Source: Mycoplasmatota bacterium
Lineage (GTDB): Bacteria; Bacillota_I; Bacilli_A; Izemoplasmatales; Izemoplasmataceae
DNA: 16,114 nucleotides
Assembly: GCA_030641535.1 (NCBI GenBank)
Contig: DAOWHG010000003.1
Span: forward strand, 1-16,114
Direction of reading: 5' to 3'
In this document: one piece after another, positions 1 to 8,142 of the stretch
Position numbering within the stretch: the stretch's first letter is position 1
How the letters are laid out: the number at the start of each line of letters is the position of its first letter
Translations under genes and position numbers: made by a program
The notes under the pieces: generated by a model
What the model saw: only the letters and a program-made list of their open reading frames with translations
What the model was told of the DNA's origin: nothing
Database searches by the model: none

Positions 1-1688
1 AATATATTAATCCCCAAAGATATTGTAATTGATTTTCTAAAGCTAAATTTTAAATCAGAAACTTGTTCTCTAATTCTTTCCGCCAGTTCAAATACTTGCT
101 CTTTTGATATGTTTGGAAGTAGTAGAATAAATTCCTCCCCACCCCATCTAGAAAAAATGTCAGATTCTCTTATGTTTTTTGATAACTCCTGTGCAATTTT
201 AATTAATACTTTGTCCCCTACTAAATGACCATATTCATCATTTATTAGTTTAAAATCATCAATATCAAAAATAATAACTGATAATTCTTCTTCGTATCTC
301 ACAGCTTTTTCATAATACTTATTAAGAAAATGATTGAAAGCTCTACGATTATAGATTCCTGTCAATTCATCAATTTGACTCATATTAATTAGCTTTTCCT
401 CTAATCTTTTTTTCTCTAATATTTCTTTTTCTAAAATGTCTTTTGTAGTTATTGATTTTTGTAGGTCTTCAAGCATTTCATTAAATGAATCTGTAAGATG
501 TCCAAATTCATCTTTAGTTTGTTTTTCAAGTCTGATATTTAAATCACCCTGACCAACTCTTCTTGTAAAATCAATCAAAGATAGAAGAGGTTTAGTCATG
601 ATGTGCGACAACAATAATGATATCAATGCAACTATCAAAATTAAAAAAATACTTCCATATATTAGTGTAGTTACTCCAACCTTAGCAGATTGCATAGCTA
701 TATCTCTCTCAATAGAAAATATAACACTCCAACCTTCTCCTTGATTACCAGATACTTGGTCAATAGACTCATAAATTCCTCCAAAATCTACCCCCGTAGT
801 CCTAAATGTAATCTGAATAGGTGCAATCCCAACTAACATATCAATATCATCAATTTTAGAATGGAACATATTTAATTCTTCGTCTAATAAATATGGTAAT
901 ACTTTATCATCTACAGATTCTGTAAGTGGTATAATTCCTTCTTCACTTACAATTAATCCTTTTGTTCTTACTACTTGATATTCTCCATCATCACTAATCT
1001 GTTGCATTGATAAAATTTTATTAGTTAAAATCTCTTCAATATTATAATTTACTTTTAGAATTCCAATAAATTCATCCTGTTCATTAAATATCGGGACAAC
1101 AACTCCTAATACATATCCTTCAACTGATACATCATACCCTCTATCATCCAGAAATATAATCCCATCTCCATCATTATAACTTCCTTGCCACCAATACTTT
1201 TCAAAATGAGCTAAAGTTGTTAATTTACCAGTAGTAGAAATCATTACACCATATTGATTTGTTAGGAATGCTTCACCATATAACTCAGGGCTTTTATTCT
1301 GTTGTAAACGTAAGAAATCAGAAATCTCGTTATCCGTTCTCTCGACTATAAATGGATCTTCTAAATTATTAGTATTCATCCATTGTGTATTCAAATTATC
1401 AATCAATAAATCTCTTTCATTTGCTGAAAGAGCGCTAAATTCGCTATTACTTGTCTCTAATTCAGTCTGAATAACATCTAAGGATGCTAATGTTTCAGTT
1501 AATCTGATTAATTCATATAAATCTTCTTCAATTTGATTGGAAACAAAAAGAATTCTATTTTCAATAATCATATGAGTGTTTGCTTCTTGAATTTCATAAT
1601 TAAATAAAGAATAAACAATAATAACTATTCCCGCTACTAATGTACTAACTAAAGCAATAGTTAGCGTTAATTTATACTTTAAACTCAT
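1..1688 (-). CDS. Membrane-bound diguanylate cyclase (Cache-HAMP-GGDEF), 3' end cut by window edge
   Basis: This is a predicted c-di-GMP synthase that senses an extracellular signal. Translating the minus strand from the ATG at 1688 gives an unbroken frame of 562 codons running off the window. Residues 5-28 form a membrane segment. Residues about 30-335 form an extracytoplasmic sensor region, probably a double Cache domain. A second membrane segment lies at about 339-361, followed by a HAMP linker (TKPLL, GDL, DEFGHLTDSFNEM) to about 413. The GGDEF domain begins near DELTGIYNRRAF (440) and carries FDIDDFK and GGEEF (516-520). An RxxD inhibitory site (RESD) sits five residues before GGEEF, the usual I-site spacing. 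The last 40 or so residues lie outside the window. The start is supported by GGAGGAG nearby and overlaps the recU stop (ATGA), so the two are probably translationally coupled. Confidence 0.93.
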   Translation of the reverse strand, partial: MSLKYKLTLTIALVSTLVAGIVIIVYSLFNYEIQEANTHMIIENRILFVSNQIEEDLYELIRLTETLASLDVIQTELETSNSEFSALSANERDLLIDNLNTQWMNTNNLEDPFIVERTDNEISDFLRLQQNKSPELYGEAFLTNQYGVMISTTGKLTTLAHFEKYWWQGSYNDGDGIIFLDDRGYDVSVEGYVLGVVVPIFNEQDEFIGILKVNYNIEEILTNKILSMQQISDDGEYQVVRTKGLIVSEEGIIPLTESVDDKVLPYLLDEELNMFHSKIDDIDMLVGIAPIQITFRTTGVDFGGIYESIDQVSGNQGEGWSVIFSIERDIAMQSAKVGVTTLIYGSIFLILIVALISLLLSHIMTKPLLSLIDFTRRVGQGDLNIRLEKQTKDEFGHLTDSFNEMLEDLQKSITTKDILEKEILEKKRLEEKLINMSQIDELTGIYNRRAFNHFLNKYYEKAVRYEEELSVIIFDIDDFKLINDEYGHLVGDKVLIKIAQELSKNIRESDIFSRWGGEEFILLLPNISKEQVFELAERIREQVSDLKFSFRKSITISLGINI

Positions 1689-2269
1689 AATTCTCCTCCA
1701 GTATTAATAATCTTATCAACAACTTGAATATAATCTAATCTAGGACTAAATCCTTCTTTTATCAAATATCCAACTTCTTCAATTTCACTTATTCTAATTG
1801 ATTTTCTTCCCTCTTTACTTCGATTATAAAAATTAACAATGTATTTTGACTCTAATAAATATATTTGATCGATTGATTTAAAGTATATTAATAAAAAACT
1901 AATTCCACCATGGTTATTTACACTTTCTAAATGTTTAATTTGGTGTAAATGAATATTTGATAATGGGAAGCTTGTTTTATTGGCCGTTTCTTTAGCTTCA
2001 AAATCAATATATTTTCCTTTATAGATACCATTATAATCAGTAGTTGATGGAACCTTATAGTAAGCTTCTTTAATAACTGCCCCACTTCTTGAAGGGTAGT
2101 CAACTTTTACAATTTGAATAGGTATAGGTTTCTTGTGAATTACCGCTATATCGTGCGCTAGATAATATTCATTTGATTCATTTATTATATTCTCAAAAGA
2201 CATTCCTCGATTGGAATGATTTCTTTTTGTTTTAGTGAATTGTGCTTTTTTATTAGGATAATTTATCAT
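1685..2269 (-). CDS. recU: Holliday junction resolvase RecU
   Basis: RecU is the Gram-positive-type Holliday junction endonuclease, which resolves recombination intermediates after RuvAB branch migration. The 194-residue product has the expected length. It shows the N-terminal basic region with NRGMSFENIINESNEYYL, the core TTDYNGIYKGKYIDFEAKET, in which D, E and K form the metal-binding PD-(D/E)xK-type site, and a downstream NIHLHQIKHL helix. The ATG at 2269 follows GGGAGTG at a normal distance. The gene ends in TGA, the only TGA stop among the complete genes here, and its last bases contain the ribosome site and start of the downstream diguanylate cyclase. In Bacillus, recU is usually next to a penicillin-binding protein gene; here its partner is a signalling gene. 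Confidence 0.93.
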   Translation of the reverse strand: MINYPNKKAQFTKTKRNHSNRGMSFENIINESNEYYLAHDIAVIHKKPIPIQIVKVDYPSRSGAVIKEAYYKVPSTTDYNGIYKGKYIDFEAKETANKTSFPLSNIHLHQIKHLESVNNHGGISFLLIYFKSIDQIYLLESKYIVNFYNRSKEGRKSIRISEIEEVGYLIKEGFSPRLDYIQVVDKIINTGGEL

Positions 2270-2289
2270 CTAATCACTCCCTTATAACA

Positions 2290-2298
2290 AATATATCA
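2290..2298 (-). promoter_or_regulatory. Possible extended -10 promoter for recU-diguanylate cyclase
   Basis: The minus strand reads TGATATATT here, a TGn-extended -10-like element. It lies about 20 bases before the recU start and would give a very short leader. No convincing -35 is visible, so this is tentative. Confidence 0.35.
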
Positions 2299-2379
2299 TA
2301 AACAACTATGAAAATATACTTTTTTATGTTGTTAAAAATAGTGTTTAAGGATACATTTACTACTAATTATTTCATATTA

Positions 2380-2388
2380 TGATATAAT
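2380..2388 (+). promoter_or_regulatory. Extended -10 promoter for the RNase J gene
   Basis: TGATATAAT combines a perfect TATAAT (2383-2388) with an upstream TG. No good -35 is seen at 16-18 bases, as is common for extended -10 promoters. The start point would fall near 2395, leaving a leader of about 30 bases with AGGAGGTG just before the ATG at 2428. Confidence 0.65.
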
Positions 2389-2427
2389 GAATAAGATTGA
2401 TAGCAATTAATAATAAGGAGGTGCATT

Positions 2428-4107
2428 ATGAGCAAAATCAAGATTTTTGCACTTGGTGGACTAGGTGAAAATGGAAAAAATATGTATTGTGTAGATATTG
2501 ATAATAAACTATTTATTTTAGATGCCGGATTAAAATATCCTACACATGAACTCTTTGGAGTTGATTCAATTATTCCAGATTTTAGCTATTTAGAAAAAAA
2601 TAAAAAAAGAATTGTGGGAATTTTCCTAAGTCATGGTCACGAAGACCATATTGGAGCCGTTCCAAAATTACTTAAAACAATGAATATTCCGATATATGCA
2701 TCATATTTTACATTAGCAATATTGAAGGATTCTATGGTAGACCAAGGTTTAGATGTCGAAAAATTTTCATTTTTTGAAGTATCATCTAATCAAACACTTA
2801 AGTTTGATAATATAGAAATAGACTTTTACCGAGTTACTCATTCAATCCCTGAGTCGCTAGGTATCGCAATTTCTACGGTTGACGGTGTTATTGTTTATGC
2901 CCCAGACTTTACCTTTGATCAAAATGTTAAAGGTGTTTATAAAACAGAATTTGAAAAGTTATCAAAAATAGCTGGAAAAGATGTTTTAGCTTTATTAGTG
3001 GAATCTTTAGGTGCTGAAAGAATTGGGTATACTCATAATACCGAAGCACTTGATTACGCTATAAACCAAGCATTTTATCAAGCAAAAAGCAGAATTATTG
3101 TTTCTGCATTTTCAACCGATTTAGTAAGAATCCAAAAGATAATAGATATTGCTTTGAAATACGAACGAAAAATTGCGATTATTGGTAGAAAAACTCAAAG
3201 AACTGTCGATATTGCAGTAAATTTAGACTATTTGAAAATCCCTGAAGGAAAATTAATCAGTTTAAGATTTATTGACGATAAAAATAAGAATGAACTTAAA
3301 GATGCAGTTGTTTTAGTGACTGGAGATAGACATGAACCATTTTATATGCTTCAAAGAATGGTTAAAAAACTTGATAGATTAATACATATAGACAAAGAAG
3401 ATACGATAATATTAATGACTCCTCCAATTCCTGGTACTGAGAAAATCGCAGCTAGAACACTAGACGTTTTATATCGTTATGATACAAATATCGTTAAAAT
3501 TAATAAAGCTATTTTACCTCCTTCACACGCTAGTAGTGAAGATATTAAATTGCTAATAAACATTCTTAATCCAAAGTATATTGTTCCTGTTATTGGTGAA
3601 TATAGACATCAATATGCAATGAATCATCTTTGTATCCAACACGGATATAGTGAAAAGAATGTATTTGTTATGGATAATGGAGTTGTCTTAAATATTCAAG
3701 ACGGAAAAGTGGTCAATTCTAATGAAAAGATTAGTAGTGGAGACGTTTTAGTAGATGGAATCTTAGACGGTGATCTAAGCGATATCGTTCTTAGAGATAG
3801 AGAGTTGTTATCGCAAGATGGAGTACTATTAATTATCGCAAATATTGATGCTAGAAAGAAATCTGTAGTTACTACACCTGAGATAGTTTCAAGAGGTTTT
3901 ATATTCATGAAAGAGAACGAAGAACTTATTAAAGAAGTAGAAAATATCTTCTACAAAGTATCTGACAAAATAATGGTTGGAAAATATATTGACTGGAGAG
4001 TATTTAGAGAAGCTCTTCGTGATGATATTAGTAAACATTTATATAAGGTTACAAAAAGAAGACCAATAATTATTCCAGTACTAATTGATACACAAACAGT
4101 AGAGTAG
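2428..4107 (+). CDS. rnj: RNase J family beta-CASP ribonuclease, divergent C-terminal active-site motifs
   Basis: RNase J proteins are cytoplasmic 5'-3' exo/endoribonucleases for mRNA decay and rRNA maturation in Gram-positive bacteria. The 559-residue length and full-length resemblance fit the family. The metallo-beta-lactamase part shows HGHEDH (69-74), VTHSIPES with H138, and PDFTFD with D160, so most zinc ligands are present. The beta-CASP and C-terminal parts follow. Two usually conserved sites differ. The HxSGH motif is replaced by sequence around LPPSHAS (363-369), keeping only its second histidine. The PIHGEY histidine is isoleucine (PVIGEY, I389). This looks like a J2-type or secondary paralogue with reduced or altered nuclease activity, but activity cannot be judged from sequence. 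The start is set by AGGAGGTG. The gene is monocistronic, with a promoter upstream and a terminator at its 3' end. Confidence 0.92.
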   Translation: MSKIKIFALGGLGENGKNMYCVDIDNKLFILDAGLKYPTHELFGVDSIIPDFSYLEKNKKRIVGIFLSHGHEDHIGAVPKLLKTMNIPIYASYFTLAILKDSMVDQGLDVEKFSFFEVSSNQTLKFDNIEIDFYRVTHSIPESLGIAISTVDGVIVYAPDFTFDQNVKGVYKTEFEKLSKIAGKDVLALLVESLGAERIGYTHNTEALDYAINQAFYQAKSRIIVSAFSTDLVRIQKIIDIALKYERKIAIIGRKTQRTVDIAVNLDYLKIPEGKLISLRFIDDKNKNELKDAVVLVTGDRHEPFYMLQRMVKKLDRLIHIDKEDTIILMTPPIPGTEKIAARTLDVLYRYDTNIVKINKAILPPSHASSEDIKLLINILNPKYIVPVIGEYRHQYAMNHLCIQHGYSEKNVFVMDNGVVLNIQDGKVVNSNEKISSGDVLVDGILDGDLSDIVLRDRELLSQDGVLLIIANIDARKKSVVTTPEIVSRGFIFMKENEELIKEVENIFYKVSDKIMVGKYIDWRVFREALRDDISKHLYKVTKRRPIIIPVLIDTQTVE

Positions 4108-4127
4108 GCTTATGTCTACTTTTTTGT
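4101..4127 (+). terminator. Intrinsic terminator after the RNase J gene
   Basis: AGTAGGC, loop TTAT and GTCTACT form a seven-pair stem with one G-U pair, extendable by A/U pairs and followed by a T-rich run. The stem overlaps the stop codon. Confidence 0.75.
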
Positions 4128-4185
4128 TTAGTTTCTAAAACAAATGAGCAATAATTCATATTTTAAAAATAATAAGTAAAAATGC

Positions 4186-4214
4186 TTTACAAAAACAGGC
4201 AAATTAGCTACAAT
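4186..4214 (+). promoter_or_regulatory. Sigma-A-type promoter of the nucleoside importer operon
   Basis: TTTACA (4186-4191) and TACAAT (4209-4214) are separated by exactly 17 bases. Transcription would start near 4221, giving a leader of about 30 bases. That is too short for a riboswitch. The promoter overlaps the first in-frame ATG (4182), which argues against translation from there. Confidence 0.8.
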
Positions 4215-4250
4215 AAGATAAGATTAAAAATTAAAAATAGGAGGATTAAA

Positions 4251-5417
4251 ATGAAAAAATTATTAGTTTTAGTTGCTGCAATGGTATTAGTATTTACATT
4301 AAGTGCATGTAATGATACTGCAGATGAAAACACATTACCGGATCCAAATGAAGGAGCAACTTCTTTTGAAATTGCTTTAGTTACTGACATTGGAACTATC
4401 GATGATGGATCTTTTAACCAAGGTGCATGGGAAGGTTTAGTTGAATATGCAGTTGAACATCAATTCACTCATAAATATTACCAACCAATCGAAAAATCAA
4501 CAAATGATTATGTTGATGCTATTGAATTAGCAATCGACAATGGTGCGAGAACTGTTGTTTGTCCTGGATATTTATTTGAAAATGCTGTTTGGTTAGTTCA
4601 AGGAGATTATCCAGAAGTAAACTTCATAATCTTAGATGGTTCACCACATAACGTTATTACTTGGGATGACGCATCAACTGCAGATGTTGATGAAACAGTT
4701 ACTATAGCTGATGGAGCTATGGACTTCACTGTTGAAGACAATGTACAACCAATATTCTATACTGAACATGAATCAGCATTCTTAGCTGGTTATGCAGTTG
4801 TTCAAGATGGATTCACTGAATTAGGATTTATTGGTGGTATAGCTGTTCCTGCTGTTGTTAAATTCGGTTACGGATTTGTTCAAGGTGCAGATCAAGCTGC
4901 TCAAGATATGGGATTAGCTGATGATGCTATCAGTATTAATTTCTGGTATTCAAATGTTTTCTGGGAAACTTCAGAAGTTCAATCAACTGCCGCTGCTTGG
5001 TACACAGGTGGAACTGAAATAATATTTGCCGCTGCTGGTGGAGCTGGAGCTTCAGTTATGACAGCTGCTTCTCAAGAAGATGGATTAATGGTTGGTGTTG
5101 ACGTTGATCAATCTGACGTTTCAGAAACTATAATTACTTCAGCTAAAAAAGAATTAGCTATCTCAGTATATGATACTTTAGTTGAAATTTATGGTGGTAC
5201 AGGTGTCCTTGGCGTTACAGCCGTATTTGATGTTACAAATGATGGTGTTGGACTACCTCAAGATTTCTCTAGATTTGATACATTCGATCAAGCTGCTTAC
5301 GATATAATCTTTGATAAATTAGTAGATGGAGATATCATAGTAGATGGAGATAATACTCAATCTTTAGCAACTATTATTGCTAAATACGATAAAGTTGAAG
5401 TTTCTGACGAAAATTAA
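4251..5417 (+). CDS. nupN: BMP-family nucleoside-binding lipoprotein of an ABC importer
   Basis: This is the substrate-binding component of a BMP/PnrA-type importer, anchored outside the membrane. The start at 4251 is chosen because AGGAGG precedes it and it yields a lipoprotein signal: MKK, a hydrophobic stretch, then LSAC with the lipidated cysteine at residue 20. An ATG 69 bases upstream stays in frame but lies inside the promoter. The mature part shows BMP hallmarks: VTDIGTIDDGSFNQGAWEGL, FIILDG, EHESAFLAGY, LGFIGGI with VKFGYGFVQGA, FAAAGGAG, and GVDVDQ. At 388 residues it is normal for the family. Relatives in Bacillus (NupN), Lactococcus (BmpA) and Treponema (PnrA) bind purine or other nucleosides; the exact ligand here is not predictable. 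It is the first gene of the operon and is followed by a strong hairpin. Confidence 0.93.
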   Translation: MKKLLVLVAAMVLVFTLSACNDTADENTLPDPNEGATSFEIALVTDIGTIDDGSFNQGAWEGLVEYAVEHQFTHKYYQPIEKSTNDYVDAIELAIDNGARTVVCPGYLFENAVWLVQGDYPEVNFIILDGSPHNVITWDDASTADVDETVTIADGAMDFTVEDNVQPIFYTEHESAFLAGYAVVQDGFTELGFIGGIAVPAVVKFGYGFVQGADQAAQDMGLADDAISINFWYSNVFWETSEVQSTAAAWYTGGTEIIFAAAGGAGASVMTAASQEDGLMVGVDVDQSDVSETIITSAKKELAISVYDTLVEIYGGTGVLGVTAVFDVTNDGVGLPQDFSRFDTFDQAAYDIIFDKLVDGDIIVDGDNTQSLATIIAKYDKVEVSDEN

Positions 5418-5440
5418 GAAACAAATAATTAAAAACTTAG

Positions 5441-5473
5441 AAAAGGGAAGTAAGAAATTACTTCCCTTTTTTT
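5441..5473 (+). terminator. Strong hairpin between lipoprotein and ATPase genes (attenuating terminator)
   Basis: AAAAGGGAAGTAA and TTACTTCCCTTTT are perfect complements around a GAAA loop, followed by more T. This is a canonical intrinsic terminator placed inside an operon. It probably makes the lipoprotein mRNA more abundant than the transporter mRNA, with the rest reached by read-through or re-initiation. Confidence 0.9.
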
Positions 5474-5481
5474 ATTAATTT

Positions 5482-5490
5482 TGATATAAT
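5482..5490 (+). promoter_or_regulatory. Possible extended -10 promoter for the ABC transporter genes
   Basis: TGATATAAT is an extended -10 just after the internal terminator, with no clear -35. A start near 5497 would place AGAGGTG almost at the RNA 5' end, so function is uncertain. Confidence 0.4.
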
Positions 5491-5509
5491 TTTTTAAAGA
5501 GGTGAAAAT

Positions 5510-7030
5510 ATGGAATACGTTATAGAAATGCTTAATATCACTAAGGATTTTCCTGGAATTAGAGCCAATGATAATGTTACACTCCAATTGAAAAAAGGAG
5601 AGATACATGCATTACTAGGTGAAAACGGTGCAGGAAAATCTACTTTAATGTCTATCTTATTTGGACTATATCAACCAACAAGTGGAACTATTAAAGTACG
5701 TGGAGAAGAGGTTGTTGTAAGAAATCCTAATGATGCTAATGAAATGCAAATAGGTATGGTTCATCAACATTTTAAACTTGTCCACAATTTTACAGTTGCT
5801 GAAAATATCATATTAGGTAAAGAAGATACTAATAGAGGTTTTCTTAACATGGATGATGCAATTAAAAAAATAACTGCCTTAAGTGAAAGATATAATTTTA
5901 ATATTGATGCTAACGCACTAATTTCAGATATCTCAGTAGGTATGCAACAAAGAGTTGAAATCTTAAAAATGCTCTATCGTGATGCAGAAATCATGATTTT
6001 TGATGAGCCAACTGCTGTATTAACTCCACAAGAAATAAGTGAATTAATGAAAATAATGAAACACCTTACAGAAGAAGGAAAATCTATTATCTTAATTACT
6101 CATAAACTTAAAGAAATAAAAGCTGTATCAAACAGATGTTCTGTCTTACGAAAAGGTAAGTATATTGGGACAGTTGATGTTGGTAAGACTTCTATTGAGC
6201 AAATGGCAGAGATGATGGTTGGACGAAAAGTTCTTTTTGAAGTTGAAAAAGGAGCTTCAAAAATTGGTGAATCAATCTTATCTGTTAAAAATTTAAATAT
6301 GACTAATAAAGTCGGTAAGGAAGTATTAAGAGATGTCTCTTTTGAAGTTAAAGCTGGAGAGATTTTATGTATTGCTGGAATTGAAGGGAATGGTCAAACT
6401 CAATTAATTGAAGCAATTACAGGATTAAATTCACACTTCTCAGGAAATGTCTTTATCCGTGAAGATGAAATTACTCACAAATCAATTAGAAATAAAACTT
6501 TGACAGGAATTGGACATATTCCTGAAGATCGACATAAACATGGATTAGTTCTTGACTATAATCTAGGAGAAAACATGATTTTGCAATCATATTTTGATAA
6601 TGAATTTCAAAATTATGGATTTTTAGATTTTGAAGCTATATCTAAACATACAAACGATTTAATAGAACGTTTTGATATCCGTATTGGTAGAGGTGAAAGA
6701 ACATCTGCTAGATCAATGAGTGGAGGTAATCAACAAAAAGCAATTGTTGCCCGTGAATTTGATAGAAATCCTGACTTAATGATTGCTGTTCAACCAACTA
6801 GAGGGTTAGATGTTGGTGCTATTGAGTATATTCATAAACAATTAGTTAGATTAAGAGATGAAAATAAAGCTGTTCTTCTAGTATCATTGGAATTAGATGA
6901 GGTTTTAAGTGTTTCTGACCGTATTCTAGTAATGTATGAAGGTGAATTAGTAGCTAATGTATACCCTAAAGATGTTACTGAAAATGATCTAGGACTTTAT
7001 ATGTCAGGTTCTAAGAGAGGAGCAGTATAA
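5510..7030 (+). CDS. nupO: Nucleoside ABC importer ATPase (two fused ABC domains)
   Basis: This is the energising subunit of the BMP-type importer, cytoplasmic and membrane-associated, with two nucleotide-binding domains in one 506-residue chain, as in NupO/RbsA-type ATPases. Domain 1 has Walker A GENGAGKST (37-45), Q-loop region GMVHQHF, signature ISVGMQQR (141-148) and Walker B IFDEPTA with the catalytic glutamate, then ITHK. Domain 2 has a degenerate Walker A GIEGNGQTQ (290-298), a canonical signature MSGGNQQK (403-410) and QPTRGLD (428-434), which lacks the usual D-E pair. Such asymmetry is normal for this family and implies one main hydrolytic site. AGAGGTG sets the ATG start. The stop overlaps the next start by one base (TAATG), indicating coupled translation. 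Confidence 0.95.
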   Translation: MEYVIEMLNITKDFPGIRANDNVTLQLKKGEIHALLGENGAGKSTLMSILFGLYQPTSGTIKVRGEEVVVRNPNDANEMQIGMVHQHFKLVHNFTVAENIILGKEDTNRGFLNMDDAIKKITALSERYNFNIDANALISDISVGMQQRVEILKMLYRDAEIMIFDEPTAVLTPQEISELMKIMKHLTEEGKSIILITHKLKEIKAVSNRCSVLRKGKYIGTVDVGKTSIEQMAEMMVGRKVLFEVEKGASKIGESILSVKNLNMTNKVGKEVLRDVSFEVKAGEILCIAGIEGNGQTQLIEAITGLNSHFSGNVFIREDEITHKSIRNKTLTGIGHIPEDRHKHGLVLDYNLGENMILQSYFDNEFQNYGFLDFEAISKHTNDLIERFDIRIGRGERTSARSMSGGNQQKAIVAREFDRNPDLMIAVQPTRGLDVGAIEYIHKQLVRLRDENKAVLLVSLELDEVLSVSDRILVMYEGELVANVYPKDVTENDLGLYMSGSKRGAV

Positions 7031-8142
7031 TGAATAAATTATTTAAGAAAATTATAGGATTTCCTCAATCAGAATCTGGAGAAAGCTTCTTATCATCATT
7101 TTCCGCAATATTATTTGGTGTAGCATTTGGATTCATTTTAATGTTAATATTCAATCCTTCTGAAGCATTTGAAGGTATTGGGATAATATTAACGGGTGGT
7201 TTTGAAGCAGGTAGATCATCACTCGGAACTGTTTTAGTAAACTCAGCACCGATTATCATCACAGGGCTTAGTGTTGGATTTGCATTCAAAACTGGATTAT
7301 TCAATATTGGTGCAACAGGGCAGTTAACTGTTGGTGCATTCGCTGCAATATTTGTTGGTGTTAATTGGACATTTTTACCAGGTAACTTGCATTGGATAGT
7401 TGCTGTACTAGCTGCAATATTAGCTGGAGCAATTTGGGGGATAATCCCTGGACTTCTAAAAGCATTTTTAAATGTTCATGAAGTAGTAGCTACAATTATG
7501 TTAAACTATATAGCAATGTATTTAGTTGTATTAGGTGTAAAGGAAACAGTTTTTAATTCTTTAAGATCTGAATCATTAAGCGTACACCCAAATGCAGCAA
7601 TTCCTACATTTGGATTAGATAAAATCTTCCCTGATTCTTCAATAACAGGAGGTTTAATCCTTGCATTCATTGCTGTTATTATAATCTACATTATATTGAA
7701 AAAAACAACATTTGGTTATCAATTAAAAGCAGTTGGGTTTAATCGCTACGCGGCTCAATACGCTGGTATCAATGAAAAAATGAATATCGTTTATTCAATG
7801 GCTATTGCTGGAGCTCTTTCAGGACTTGCAGGTGCTGTTGTATTCTTGACTCAATCTGGAATTCATATAACTACAACTTATATATTATTACCTCAAGGAT
7901 TTGATGGAATAGCTGTTGCTCTACTTGGATTATCTACTCCTATAGGTGTTTTATTTGCTGGAATATTCTTTGGATATATCAAAGTTGGAGGATTCTTCTT
8001 ACAACGTCTTGCTTTTGAAAAAGAAATTATCAGTGTTATTATAGCTTCAATAATTTACTTTAGTGCATTATCAGCAATCTTTAAGAAATATGTTCGTAAA
8101 GTCTTCGCAACCAAGAAAAATTCAGATGGAGGTGATGAATAA
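7030..8142 (+). CDS. nupP: Nucleoside ABC importer permease, first subunit
   Basis: This is an integral membrane permease of the BPD_transp_2 (RbsC/LivHM-like) family, 370 residues with multiple hydrophobic helices. Recognisable features are INSAPIIITGLSVGFAFKTG-like sequence (here NSAPIIITGLSVGFAFKTGL), FNIGATGQLTVGA (about 92-104), VHEVVATIMLNYIA, and the cytoplasmic coupling region QLKAVGFNRYAAQYAGIN. It pairs with the next gene to form the heterodimeric channel energised by the upstream ATPase. AGAGGAGC lies just before the ATG, and TAATG overlaps occur at both ends. The short N-terminal extension before the first helix is typical of the larger permease of these importers. Confidence 0.93.
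   Translation: MNKLFKKIIGFPQSESGESFLSSFSAILFGVAFGFILMLIFNPSEAFEGIGIILTGGFEAGRSSLGTVLVNSAPIIITGLSVGFAFKTGLFNIGATGQLTVGAFAAIFVGVNWTFLPGNLHWIVAVLAAILAGAIWGIIPGLLKAFLNVHEVVATIMLNYIAMYLVVLGVKETVFNSLRSESLSVHPNAAIPTFGLDKIFPDSSITGGLILAFIAVIIIYIILKKTTFGYQLKAVGFNRYAAQYAGINEKMNIVYSMAIAGALSGLAGAVVFLTQSGIHITTTYILLPQGFDGIAVALLGLSTPIGVLFAGIFFGYIKVGGFFLQRLAFEKEIISVIIASIIYFSALSAIFKKYVRKVFATKKNSDGGDE

Noticed and set aside
1683..1690. Mycoplasma genetic code (TGA as tryptophan)
   Set aside because: Tryptophan is written TGG, no long gene contains in-frame TGA, and recU ends well at TGA. The evidence is not absolute, because reading through that TGA would add only two residues before TAA.
4182..4250. Upstream ATG as start of the BMP lipoprotein
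   Set aside because: It lies within the promoter (-35 and -10 at 4186-4214), has no ribosome site, and would bury the lipoprotein signal peptide.
4215..4250. Purine-type riboswitch before the nucleoside importer
   Set aside because: The predicted leader is only about 30 bases, and no purine aptamer core is visible.
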